NCBI RefSeq assembly: GCF_009193155.1 | Contig: NZ_VUKD01000003.1 | Coordinates: 372,001-436,000, forward strand | Length of the DNA: 64,000 nucleotides | Source: Georgenia subflava | GTDB lineage: Bacteria; Actinomycetota; Actinomycetes; Actinomycetales; Actinomycetaceae | Direction: 5' to 3' | Part shown: positions 10,727 to 19,098 of the stretch, in pieces | Layout of the letters: every line of letters begins with the position of its first letter | How positions within the stretch are numbered: the first letter of the stretch is position 1 | Notes under the pieces: generated by a model | Databases searched by the model: none | Told to the model about the DNA's origin: nothing | Seen by the model: only the letters and a program-made list of their open reading frames with translations | Position numbers and translations under genes: made by a program

Positions 10727-10798
10727 AGTTGTGTAGCCCGCCGATCCCTGTGCGGAAGGTCACCGGGGTCACCGATATCGCCCCGTGCGGGCCACCGG

Positions 10799-10804
10799 TA
10801 GCCT
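10799..10804 (+). promoter_or_regulatory. Possible -10 element for the DEAD-box helicase (TAGCCT)
   Basis: TAGCCT would give a leader of about 130 bases. A long leader is common for cold-inducible RNA helicases, but no regulatory fold is evident and the -35 is poor. Confidence 0.3.
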
Positions 10805-10942
10805 GGAGGCTCCTGGAGTGCACGTCACCGCCCAGGCCCAGAGCGGAAGTTCTCGCTGCAGACCGGGCCCACGAGCGGAAGGTGCTTCGCCGACCCGGCG
10901 CAGTCAGCCACACTCCGCCCTCGTGAGACGGGTTCTTCTTTC

Positions 10943-12838
10943 GTGACCACAGCTGTGACCTCTGACGCCTCCACGCGCCCCGAGGACGAGACCGCACCCG
11001 CGGTCGACGTCGTCGCCGAAGCGTCCTCCCGCACGTTCGCCGACCTCGGCCTGCCCGAGGACATCCTCGCCGCCGTCGAGGACCTCGGCTTCATCACCCC
11101 CACCGACATCCAGGCCGAGGCCATCCCGGTGCTGCTCTCCGGCCGCGACGTCGTCGGCATCGCGCAGACCGGTACCGGCAAGACCGCCGCCTTCGGCCTG
11201 CCGCTCCTCGAGGCGGTCGATGCCTGGGAGCGCTCGGTCCAGGCCCTCGTCCTGACGCCCACCCGCGAGCTCGCGATGCAGGTCTCGGACGCCATCGCCT
11301 CCTTCGCGCACCGCACGAAGAACCTCACGGTGCTGCCCGTCTACGGCGGTTCCAGCTACGTGCCGCAGCTGCGGGCGCTCAAGGACGGCGCCCAGGTGGT
11401 CGTCGGCACGCCGGGCCGTGTGATGGACCTCATCGAGCGTGGCAGCCTCAAGCTCGGCGGCGTGCGGTTCCTCGTCCTCGACGAGGCCGACGAGATGCTG
11501 CGGATGGGCTTCGCGGAGGACGTCGAGCAGATCGCCTCCCAGCTTCCCGCCGAGCGGCGCACCGCGCTGTTCTCGGCGACCATGCCGGCCGCGATCAAGC
11601 GCGTCGCCGCCACCCACCTGACCGACCCGGTGCGTATCGCGACGTCCCGTCCCGCCTCCACGGTCGCCACCGTGCACCAGACGTACGCCGTGGTGCCCTT
11701 CCGTCACAAGATCGGCGCGCTCTCCCGTGTGCTGGCCACGTCCGACGCCGAGGCCGCCATCGTCTTCGTCCGCACCAAGGGCACCGTGGAGGACGTCTCG
11801 ATCGAGCTGTCCAACCGTGGCATCTCCGCGGCGGGCCTGTCCGGCGACGTCCCGCAGAAGGAGCGCGAGAAGCTCGTCGAGCGACTGCGCAGCGGCTCCC
11901 TCGACGTGCTCGTCGCCACCGACGTCGCCGCCCGCGGCCTCGACGTCGAGCGCATCGGCCTGGTCGTCAACTTCGACGTGCCCCGCGAGGCGGACTCCTA
12001 CGTGCACCGCATCGGTCGCACCGGGCGCGCCGGGCGGACCGGCACGGCGCTGACGTTCCTCACCCCGCGCGAGCGAGGCCAGCTGAACCAGATCGAGCGA
12101 CTCACCGGCAGCCGGCTCGAGGAGGTCACGCTGCCCTCCCCCGCGGACGTCTCGGCGCACAAGGCGCAGCAGCTCTTCGCCAAGGTGACCGCCCGGCACG
12201 AGGCCGGCCGGCTGGAGATGTACCGCGAGGCCGTCACCGGCTACGTCGAGTCCACGGGCGCGGACCTGACCGAGCTGGCCGCCACCCTCGTGGCGCTGGC
12301 GGTCGGCGACGACGGCCCCCGCCCCCGCGACGACGAGGACGAGCCGCAGCGGCGCGTCCGTCGTGAGGAGCAGGTCGACGGCGACGGCACCTTCGTGGCC
12401 GCCACCTTCGACGAGGGGCACACACCCCGCACGCACGGCTCCCGTGGCCCCGCCGAGCGCGGCGGTCGCCGTCCCCGTGTGGCGGGCACGCGCTACCGCG
12501 TGGAGGTCGGGCACAAGGACGGCGTCCAGCCCGGCGCGATCGTCGGTGCGATCACGGGCGAGGGCGGCCTGCGCGGCTCCGACCTGGGCAAGATCGACAT
12601 CTTCCCGAGCTTCTCCCTGGTGGAGATCAGCGGGGACATGACACCGGAGACGACGCGCCGCATCGGCGCCGCCCGGGTGGCCGGCCGTCCGCTGCGCATC
12701 CGCCCCGACGAGGGACCGCGCTCCGGCGGCGACCGCAAGCCGTTCAAGGGCGGCAAGAAGTTCGGCGACCGTCCCGCGCACGGCGACCGCCCGTACCGCC
12801 CGTCCCGTCCGGTGGGGACCTCGCACCGCCCCCGCTGA
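10943..12838 (+). CDS. DEAD-box ATP-dependent RNA helicase (DeaD/CsdA-like)
   Basis: RNA helicase of the DeaD type, acting in ribosome assembly, RNA turnover or cold adaptation. All core motifs are present in the 631-residue protein: Q motif (FADLGL...PTDIQ, about 32-56), motif I AQTGTGKT (about 73-80), PTRELA, VLDEADEML (about 176-184), LFSATMP (about 211-217), ARGLD and HRIGRTGRAGR (about 354-364). Near 514-590 it carries a DbpA-type RNA-binding domain (GVQPGAIVGAITGEGGL...IDIFPSFSLVEI), and the tail is basic and G/R/P-rich. Start GTG at 10943; no clear ribosome site. It is monocistronic, followed by a large palindrome. Confidence 0.95.
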   Translation: MTTAVTSDASTRPEDETAPAVDVVAEASSRTFADLGLPEDILAAVEDLGFITPTDIQAEAIPVLLSGRDVVGIAQTGTGKTAAFGLPLLEAVDAWERSVQALVLTPTRELAMQVSDAIASFAHRTKNLTVLPVYGGSSYVPQLRALKDGAQVVVGTPGRVMDLIERGSLKLGGVRFLVLDEADEMLRMGFAEDVEQIASQLPAERRTALFSATMPAAIKRVAATHLTDPVRIATSRPASTVATVHQTYAVVPFRHKIGALSRVLATSDAEAAIVFVRTKGTVEDVSIELSNRGISAAGLSGDVPQKEREKLVERLRSGSLDVLVATDVAARGLDVERIGLVVNFDVPREADSYVHRIGRTGRAGRTGTALTFLTPRERGQLNQIERLTGSRLEEVTLPSPADVSAHKAQQLFAKVTARHEAGRLEMYREAVTGYVESTGADLTELAATLVALAVGDDGPRPRDDEDEPQRRVRREEQVDGDGTFVAATFDEGHTPRTHGSRGPAERGGRRPRVAGTRYRVEVGHKDGVQPGAIVGAITGEGGLRGSDLGKIDIFPSFSLVEISGDMTPETTRRIGAARVAGRPLRIRPDEGPRSGGDRKPFKGGKKFGDRPAHGDRPYRPSRPVGTSHRPR

Positions 12839-12863
12839 CGATCCGTACTTGGCGTGGCTGAAG

Positions 12864-12911
12864 ACTTCCCTGCCGAAACGGTCGCTATAGCGACCGTTTC
12901 GGCAGGGAAGT
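12864..12911. repeat. 48-bp perfect palindrome after the helicase gene
   Basis: Two 24-bp arms are exact inverted copies with no spacer, centred on CGGTCGCTATAGCGACCG. It starts 26 bases after the helicase stop. In RNA it would form a very stable hairpin, so it may terminate transcription from the left, yet it lacks a T-tract and is much longer and more AT-containing at its centre than the other terminators here. The remaining part of this 303-bp gap holds a 28-bp tandem repeat. Confidence 0.9.
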
Positions 12912-13056
12912 TGCTCGTTACGGGGGTCTTGGCAGCTCGCGCGCCCGACGGTCGCCTGACACCGGTCGGATCGGCTCACGAGGCGGCTCGCGAAAGCCCG
13001 GCTCAGTAGGAGCGGCTCGCGGTGCGCGGTCGCGCCGTGCGGCTCACGACGCGCCG

Positions 13057-13140
13057 GTCACGAGGCGTAGCTCACGAGGCGCGGGTCGCGAGGCGTAGCT
13101 CACGAGGCGCGGGTCGCGAGGCGCAGCTCGCGACGCGCGG
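13057..13140. repeat. Three 28-bp tandem repeats next to the GTPase stop codon
   Basis: Units 13057-13084, 13085-13112 and 13113-13140 follow GTCRCGAGGCGYAGCTCRCG plus eight further bases, and each is itself made of two related 14-bp halves. The array ends one base from the stop codon of the minus-strand GTPase gene. Confidence 0.9.
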
Positions 13141-13141
13141 C

Positions 13142-14809
13142 TCAGGAGGTGCGGGTGCCCGACAGGACGGTGACGGTCTCGTAGAACTGGGCGAACTCGT
13201 CCAGCTGGACCTCGACCGGGTCGACGACCTGGGTGCGGACGGTCTCGTCCACCACCGCGCGCAGACGCTGCTCGACCCGGCGCGCCCGCCGGCGGGCACC
13301 GAACCGGGCCAGCAGCGAGCCGAGGAGCGCGAGCAGGAGCCCGACGACGAGGCCGCCGACGAGCAGCACCGTGGGCCACGGCAGCGGTCCGGCCATCGGT
13401 GTCACCGGCTGGGGCAGCTGCAGGTACGCCATGCCGGCGAGAACCCCGAGCCAGGCCCCGCCCACGACCGCGGTCGCGAGGAACAGCCACTGGAGCACAC
13501 CGAGGAAGCGCCACCAGCCCGGGCGCCGGGTCTGCTCGAGCTCGGCGCTACCGACCTGCTGGTCGAGCGTGTCCACCAGCGGCGGGATCCGTGCCTCGAC
13601 GTCCTGCAGGACGTCGTCGCGCCAGGACCCGGGTAGGTGCGTGGTTGAGGAGCTCACCAGCGCGTGCGCGGCGGACCGCACCGCCGCCTCCTGCACCGGC
13701 GTGGGGCCGGGCAGGGAGGTGCGCACCAGGCGGGCGTCCTCGCCGCGGGTGCCGAGGTGCAGACGCCGCAGGGGGTCGGGACGCAGCCTGGCCAGCCAGC
13801 GCAGGGGCGGCCAGCCAACCTGGCTGCGGGCAGCCCGCACGTAGGAGCCGCGCACGGCCTCGCGGACCGCGTCGACGCCGGCCGCCTGGGCCGCGGCGGC
13901 GCTGAGCCGGGCGGCGGAGCGCTCGTGGACCTCGGTCGGCGGCCTCGCCTCTCCCGGCTCGATCTCGGCCGCCCGGGCGAGGTGGTCGGCGGTCGTGCGC
14001 ACGTCGGCCGCGAGGCGTACCCGCGCGGCCCTGGCGGTGGCGGCGACCGAGCCGATGCGCTCGCGCAGCTCGGCCACCCCCGTGCCGGCACGTGCCGAGG
14101 TCGCGAGGATCTCGACCCCGCGCAGACCGTCCCGCTCGAGGAGCGTGTCGAGGTCGCGCAGCACACCGACCCGCTCGGCCGGGTCCAGGGTGTCGACCTG
14201 GTTCAGCACCACGAGGGTGACGTCGGCGTGCGCGGCCATCGGTGAGAGGTAGTCACGGTGCACGATCGCGTCGGCGTACTTCTGCGGGTCCAGGACCCAG
14301 ACCAGCACGTCCACCGTGTCGGCCATGCGCCCGGCGATCTGACGGTGCACGAGGGCGGTGGAGTCGATGTCGGGCAGGTCGAGCAGGACCAGGCCGGACA
14401 GGTCGTCCGCGCGTTCGTGTGCGCGAGTCGGTGCTGCCACCGGGTCGACGTGGGTGCGCTCGGGGATCTCGAGCCAGTCGAGCAGCTCGGCGGCGTCGTC
14501 GTCACCCCACACGGCGGCCAGCGGCCGGGTGGTGGTGGGGCGCCGGGCCGCGGCGCGGGCGATCTCACGACCGACCAGCGCGTTGAACAGCGAGGACTTG
14601 CCCGAGCCGGTGGCACCGAGCAGGGCGACGACGGTCCGGCCTGTCGCGAGGTTCTGCCGCTCGGCCGCGCGCCTCACCAGCGCCTGTGCCGCCTCGACGG
14701 CGGGAGGGGGCAGATGCCCCTCGGCGAGGTCGACGGCGCGGCCGAGCCGCTGGAGGTCGTCGGGCAGCGTCGCGGTGGGGTCGGCGCGGCGACGGCGGAG
14801 CAGGCTCAC
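13142..14809 (-). CDS. Membrane-associated GTPase, second of a pair (dynamin/Era-like)
   Basis: A 555-residue protein with an N-terminal GTPase domain: P-loop LLGATGSGKSS (about 61-71), TTTRP switch region, G3 LLDLPDIDS (about 137-145) and G4 LNQVD (about 200-204). Helical middle part, then two transmembrane helices (about 434-460 and 478-500) and a C-terminal helix. The form resembles bacterial dynamin-like or YfjP-type GTPases that bind the inner face of the membrane. It starts with ATG overlapping the stop of the preceding GTPase gene by four bases, and is the last gene of the hisS operon. The role is unknown; a membrane-remodelling or cell-division function is only a guess. Confidence 0.85.
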   Translation of the reverse strand: MSLLRRRRADPTATLPDDLQRLGRAVDLAEGHLPPPAVEAAQALVRRAAERQNLATGRTVVALLGATGSGKSSLFNALVGREIARAAARRPTTTRPLAAVWGDDDAAELLDWLEIPERTHVDPVAAPTRAHERADDLSGLVLLDLPDIDSTALVHRQIAGRMADTVDVLVWVLDPQKYADAIVHRDYLSPMAAHADVTLVVLNQVDTLDPAERVGVLRDLDTLLERDGLRGVEILATSARAGTGVAELRERIGSVAATARAARVRLAADVRTTADHLARAAEIEPGEARPPTEVHERSAARLSAAAAQAAGVDAVREAVRGSYVRAARSQVGWPPLRWLARLRPDPLRRLHLGTRGEDARLVRTSLPGPTPVQEAAVRSAAHALVSSSTTHLPGSWRDDVLQDVEARIPPLVDTLDQQVGSAELEQTRRPGWWRFLGVLQWLFLATAVVGGAWLGVLAGMAYLQLPQPVTPMAGPLPWPTVLLVGGLVVGLLLALLGSLLARFGARRRARRVEQRLRAVVDETVRTQVVDPVEVQLDEFAQFYETVTVLSGTRTS

Positions 14810-16572
14810 AGACCCGCCTCCGCCCGTCGCGCGGCCCGGACGGCGGTGATCGCACCGTTGATGCGGTCGGTAGCGGAGGGGTCGATCCCGAGTGCGGCGA
14901 GCGCCTGGCGGTAGGACTCCGCCTGGTCCGCCAGCAGGGAGCCGGCGCGGCGGTGCAGGTTGCTGCGCGCCGAGGCTGCCATCTTGCGTACCGCGTCGTC
15001 GCCGAAGACGGCCTCGAGGATCTTCTGGGCGACGACGGCGGTGCCACCGGCGATGGCGACCTCGGCGCCGGTCAGGCCGGCGGTGGACGCGAACATGACG
15101 ATCATCAGCGCGATGCCGAGGCCGTTGACCCCGAAGGAGAGCATGCGGGCGGTCATCCGCTTGCCGGCGCCCTCGGCACGGACGAGCTGCAGCAGGTCGT
15201 CCTGCCAGCCACGGACCTGGTCGGCGGCGGCGCCGGCGAGCTGCTCCTCGCTCGCCAGGGTGGAGGTCGCCTCGGAGAGCACACCTCGCGCGCCGGGCTC
15301 GCGACGCCAGTAGTGGTCGACATCTGCCGCGGCGCGCTCGGCCTCGGCCACCAGGAGCGTCTGGAGGCCCGTCTCGATGGCCACCTCCACCTGCTCGGTC
15401 GGCGCCGGGCGCCCCTTGAGGAAGCCGCCGATGCGGTCACGGATCCGGCCGACGTACGCCTCGACGGACCGGAAGAACTCGCCCGTGCCGACGAACTCCT
15501 GCCAGCGTGCGAGGACCTCGCCACGCAGCATCGCGCCGTCGGCGGTGGCCGCCATGACGCGCTGGTGCGCCTGGGCATACGCCTCGTCCACGTGCCCGGC
15601 CAGGGTGACCAGCGCCGCCGTCTGGTTGTGGCAGCCCTCGGCGACCAGCTGGGCCCGTCCGAGCGCGGCGTCGACCGCGCCGCCGAGGGTCTGGCGGGCG
15701 ACCGAGGCGCGGGACCCGGCGTCGGCGGCGATCCCGTGCAGCCAGGCCTGCAGGGAGCTGACGTCGGCCGCGGGCAGCAGCCCGTCATCGCCGAGCGTGG
15801 TCTCGCCGATGACGAACAGCGGTGCGCGGCCCAGGCCCTCGTCCTCGAGCCGGGTGGCGAGGTCGTGCCGGACCTCGGCGCTGACCCCGCTGGGCACCCG
15901 GTCCAGGACGACGGCGACGACGATGCGCCGTTCGGCGGCCTCGGTCAGCAGGTTCCACGGCACGGCGTCGCCGTAGCGGGCGGCGGTCGTGACGAACACC
16001 CAGAGGTCGGCCGCCGCGAGGAGCTGGTTGGCCAGCGCACGGTTCTCTGCGACGACGGAGTCGATGTCGGGTGCGTCGAGCAGCGCGAGGCCGCGCGGCA
16101 GCGCCTCGCTGGCGCGCAGCTCGAGCTCGCTGTGCACCGCCGTACCTGCGGCGGGCGGGGTGGGCGGGGCGCCGGCGGCGACGGTGACGCGTGCCAGGCC
16201 GGGCAGGATGCGGTCGTCGGCGAACCACGTGGCGTCGTCGGGGTGATGGACCAGCAGCGGGCGGCGGGTGGTGGGCCGGATCGCGGAGGTGGTGGTGACC
16301 TGCTCGCGCAGGAGCGCGTTGACCAGAGTCGACTTCCCGGCGCCGGTCGAGCCGCCCACGACCGCCAGCAGCGGCGCCTCGAGCTGCTCGTAGCGGGGGA
16401 TGATGTAGTCGGCGAGCTGGTCGAGCACCTCCTGGCGGTCGGCGCGCGACGGTGCGGCGTCCTCGATGTCCAGGGGCAGCGTCACCGACTCGAGCACCGA
16501 GCGCAGGTCGCCCAGGGCACCGAGGACGGCACGGGCCCCGTCGCCCGTCCCGGACGGGATGGACAAGGTCAC
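14806..16572 (-). CDS. Membrane-associated GTPase, first of a pair (dynamin-like)
   Basis: A 588-residue protein with P-loop VVGGSTGAGKST (about 70-81), RPTTRRP switch region, and G3 LLDAPDIDS (about 162-170); the G4 position reads VLDRV in place of the usual N/TKxD, so guanine specificity may be altered. A long helical region follows, then a double membrane helix near residues 476-515 and a helical C-terminus. It overlaps hisS (ATGA) upstream and the second GTPase (ATGA) downstream. Paired dynamin-like proteins often work as hetero-oligomers, which would fit the strict coupling here; that is inference. The product is clearly related in layout to its neighbour but not close in sequence. Confidence 0.85.
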   Translation of the reverse strand: MTLSIPSGTGDGARAVLGALGDLRSVLESVTLPLDIEDAAPSRADRQEVLDQLADYIIPRYEQLEAPLLAVVGGSTGAGKSTLVNALLREQVTTTSAIRPTTRRPLLVHHPDDATWFADDRILPGLARVTVAAGAPPTPPAAGTAVHSELELRASEALPRGLALLDAPDIDSVVAENRALANQLLAAADLWVFVTTAARYGDAVPWNLLTEAAERRIVVAVVLDRVPSGVSAEVRHDLATRLEDEGLGRAPLFVIGETTLGDDGLLPAADVSSLQAWLHGIAADAGSRASVARQTLGGAVDAALGRAQLVAEGCHNQTAALVTLAGHVDEAYAQAHQRVMAATADGAMLRGEVLARWQEFVGTGEFFRSVEAYVGRIRDRIGGFLKGRPAPTEQVEVAIETGLQTLLVAEAERAAADVDHYWRREPGARGVLSEATSTLASEEQLAGAAADQVRGWQDDLLQLVRAEGAGKRMTARMLSFGVNGLGIALMIVMFASTAGLTGAEVAIAGGTAVVAQKILEAVFGDDAVRKMAASARSNLHRRAGSLLADQAESYRQALAALGIDPSATDRINGAITAVRAARRAEAGL

Positions 16573-17930
16573 CGCTCCCCCGCGGCGCCCGCGGAGCCCG
16601 CGGCGACCACGCGCGGCCAGCGGTCCTCCTCGGGCGGCTCCCAGCTGCCGGCGTCGGCCGCTTGCTGCTCACCGGAGCGGATGTCCTTGACCTCGTCGCC
16701 GTCCTCCCCGGGGAACCAGACGAACGGGATGCCCCGTCGGTCCGCGTACCGGATCTGCTTGCCGAACTTGGCCGCTGTCGGGGCGACGTCGACGGGGATG
16801 CCGCGCGCCCGCAGGGCCTGGGCGGTGCGGTCGCTGGCGGCGCGGTGCTCCTCGTCGGTCACGGCGACCAGGACGGCGGTGGGGACGCCGCGGCTCGCGG
16901 TGGCGAGCCCGTCGCCCAGGACGCGTGCCAGCAGACGCGAGACACCGATGGACAGCCCCACACCGGGATAGGTCCGCCGCCCGTCCGACGCGAGGGAGTC
17001 GTACCGGCCGCCGGAGCAGATGGAGCCGAGATTCTCGTGGCCCACCAGCGTCGTCTCGTACACGCTGCCGGTGTAGTAGTCGAGCCCCCGGGCGATCTTC
17101 AGGTCTGCCACGACCGTGCCCGGGGAGCGCTCCTGCGCAGCCTCGAGCAGTGCCACCAGCTCGCCGAGCCCCTCGTCCAGCAGCGTCGAGCGTGCCCCCA
17201 GTGCCAGGACCTGGTCGGCCACGGCCGCGTCGGTGCCGCTGATCGCGGCGAGGCGCAGCGCCTGGTCGGCCTGCTCGGCGGTGGCACCCGCCTCGCGCTG
17301 CAAAGCTTCGGCGACCGCGGCCGGGCCGATCTTGTCCAGCTTGTCGATCACGCGCAGCGCGGACTCGACGTCGGCAAGACCGACGGCCTCGTAGAAGCCC
17401 TGGGCCACCTTGCGGTTGTTGACACTGATGCGCACCTCGGGGACCGGCAGGGCGGCAAGTGCCTCCGCCATCACCAGCGGGAGCTCCACCTCGTAGTGGA
17501 AGGGCAGGGTGTCCGCCCCGACGACGTCGATGTCCGCCTGGGTGAACTCGCGGAAACGGCCGTCCTGGGGCCGCTCGCCGCGCCAGACCTTCTGGATCTG
17601 GTACCGCTTGAACGGGAAGGTCAGCTGGCCGGCGTGCTCGAGCACGTACCGGGCGAACGGGACCGTGAGGTCGAAGTGCAGGCCGAGCTGCTTGTCGGGG
17701 TCGGCGTCGTCGCCCTCGGTGTCCTCCTGCAGACGGCGCAGGAGGTAGACCTCCTTGGAGGTCTCGCCCTTGCGGAGCAGCTGGGACAGCGGCTCGACCG
17801 CACGCGTCTCGATGCCGGCGAACCCGTGGAGCTCGAAGGTCCGGCGCAGGGAGTCGAGCACGTGCTGCTCGACGACCCGGCCGTCGGGCAACCACTCGGG
17901 GAATCCGGACAGTGAGGACGCGCGTGCCAT
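16569..17930 (-). CDS. hisS: Histidyl-tRNA synthetase
   Basis: Class II synthetase charging tRNA-His. The 453-residue product has motif 2 (QIQKVWRGERPQDGRFREF, about 110-128) followed by TQADIDVVG, the HisRS-specific GLDYYTGSVYET (about 280-291), and a C-terminal anticodon-binding domain. Between motif 2 and the histidine loop lies the usual helical insertion. The ATG has AAGGA nine bases before it. It is the first gene of a three-gene unit with two membrane GTPases, each joined by an ATGA overlap. No T-box or other leader structure is visible upstream. Confidence 0.97.
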   Translation of the reverse strand: MARASSLSGFPEWLPDGRVVEQHVLDSLRRTFELHGFAGIETRAVEPLSQLLRKGETSKEVYLLRRLQEDTEGDDADPDKQLGLHFDLTVPFARYVLEHAGQLTFPFKRYQIQKVWRGERPQDGRFREFTQADIDVVGADTLPFHYEVELPLVMAEALAALPVPEVRISVNNRKVAQGFYEAVGLADVESALRVIDKLDKIGPAAVAEALQREAGATAEQADQALRLAAISGTDAAVADQVLALGARSTLLDEGLGELVALLEAAQERSPGTVVADLKIARGLDYYTGSVYETTLVGHENLGSICSGGRYDSLASDGRRTYPGVGLSIGVSRLLARVLGDGLATASRGVPTAVLVAVTDEEHRAASDRTAQALRARGIPVDVAPTAAKFGKQIRYADRRGIPFVWFPGEDGDEVKDIRSGEQQAADAGSWEPPEEDRWPRVVAAGSAGAAGER

Positions 17931-18082
17931 GCCGCTGATCCTTGCACCCCGGCGCCGCAGCGTGCGATTCGGCCCGCCGGAGAGGCACCGGCGCCGAGGG
18001 GACCGAGCCCCCGACCGCCGACCCGTCCCTCGGACGCCCCAGAAGGGCCGTGCCCCTCAGCCGGTGCGTCGAGGGACGCGCA

Positions 18083-18811
18083 TCAGGACCGTAGGTGGGG
18101 ATTGGTCGCGAGCTCGTGGGACAGGACGGTGCCCGGACCGTGGCCCGGAAGGAGCACGGTGCTCGGTGGCAGCGCACGGACGAGCGTTCGCAGCGTCGCG
18201 GCCATCTCCCGCTCGTCACCGCCGGGCAGGTCGGTGCGCCCGACGGAGCCGGCGAAGATGACGTCGCCGCAGAACGCGACGAGGTGCTCGGCGGCCGCGG
18301 CGGGCGCCGCTCCCGGCAGCTCCGGCAGCACGTCGGGAGCATCCATGTCGCCGCGGACCAGCAGGATCGTCGATCCCTCGGTGTGGCCCGGTGCCGGCAC
18401 GGCGCGGACGACGACGCCCGGAACCAGCTCGGCACCGCCCTCGCGCAGACATCCGGCCGGGAAGGGGGCTGCCGTCGCTGGACGCTGCCAGCCGGTGGCG
18501 GCTAGGCCGGTGAACATCGACCCGAGCGGCTCGCCGAGGGCGGCGGCCGGGTCGTCGAGCCGGTAGTGGTCCGGGGACGCGAGGTAGACCGGTGCCGCGC
18601 CTGCCACCTCCGCGGCGTCCCAGAGGTGGTCCGCGTGTCCGTGCGTGAGGACGACAGCACCGACGCGGAGCTCGTGGGCGTCCAGGAGCTCGCGCAACGC
18701 ACCGGCGGAGCCCGCTCCGGGATCGACGACGACGGCGTCGCCGCCGGTGTCCGGCGCCACCACGAAGCAGTTGGTGTCGAGGACGGTGCTGGTGGTCGCG
18801 AGAAGCTGCAT
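18083..18811 (-). CDS. Metallo-beta-lactamase-fold hydrolase (glyoxalase II-like)
   Basis: A 242-residue hydrolase with the dinuclear metal motif THGHADHL (residues 56-63), further ligands in PAPGHTEGS, FCGDVIF and LLPGHGPGT. This set is typical of the glyoxalase II / hydroxyacylglutathione-hydrolase-like group; since actinobacteria lack glutathione, the substrate is probably another thioester or unrelated. It lies directly downstream of no other gene and ahead of hisS on the same strand with a 152-bp gap, which holds an imperfect inverted repeat around 18027-18077. The ATG is preceded at six bases by TAGCCT and has no ribosome site, suggesting a leaderless message. Confidence 0.88.
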   Translation of the reverse strand: MQLLATTSTVLDTNCFVVAPDTGGDAVVVDPGAGSAGALRELLDAHELRVGAVVLTHGHADHLWDAAEVAGAAPVYLASPDHYRLDDPAAALGEPLGSMFTGLAATGWQRPATAAPFPAGCLREGGAELVPGVVVRAVPAPGHTEGSTILLVRGDMDAPDVLPELPGAAPAAAAEHLVAFCGDVIFAGSVGRTDLPGGDEREMAATLRTLVRALPPSTVLLPGHGPGTVLSHELATNPHLRS

Positions 18812-18817
18812 GGCGCC

Positions 18818-18823
18818 AGGCTA
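18818..18823 (-). promoter_or_regulatory. -10 element of a leaderless hydrolase transcript (TAGCCT)
   Basis: TAGCCT ends six bases before the ATG at 18811. No Shine-Dalgarno sequence lies between them. Confidence 0.5.
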
Positions 18824-18935
18824 TCCGGCGGGTGCGAGGGTGGTTCCGCCATGCACGTGCAGGGGGAGGCGGTGCGGGCGCGGGGTAGAGGCACGGGGGC
18901 TCGGCAATCAGGTGGGAGACGGTTGCGCGTGTCTC

Positions 18936-18941
18936 TAGACT
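18936..18941 (+). promoter_or_regulatory. Possible -10 element for the DUF349 gene (TAGACT)
   Basis: TAGACT is the same hexamer found before yajC and pdxS. The leader would be about 150 bases. The -35 is weak. Confidence 0.35.
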
Positions 18942-19098
18942 GAGAACCTCGTCACGCGCCCGGATCCACCAGGCTCCGGGAGATCGCGTCCCGGACGCGT
19001 GCGGCGTGGAGCGAGACCTCGGTGAGCAGGTGGCCGGGGAAGTACCGAGAACGGTGTGGCGAACGCCTACCCCGTCATCCCGAAGGAGTGACCTCGAA

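Noticed and set aside
13057-13140. CRISPR array
   Set aside because: Units are contiguous without unique spacers and no cas gene is present; it is a simple tandem repeat.
16452-17915. 487-codon plus-strand frame opposite hisS
   Set aside because: Antisense shadow; hisS on the other strand has all motifs. The same holds for long frames opposite rarA, rel, aspS and thrS.
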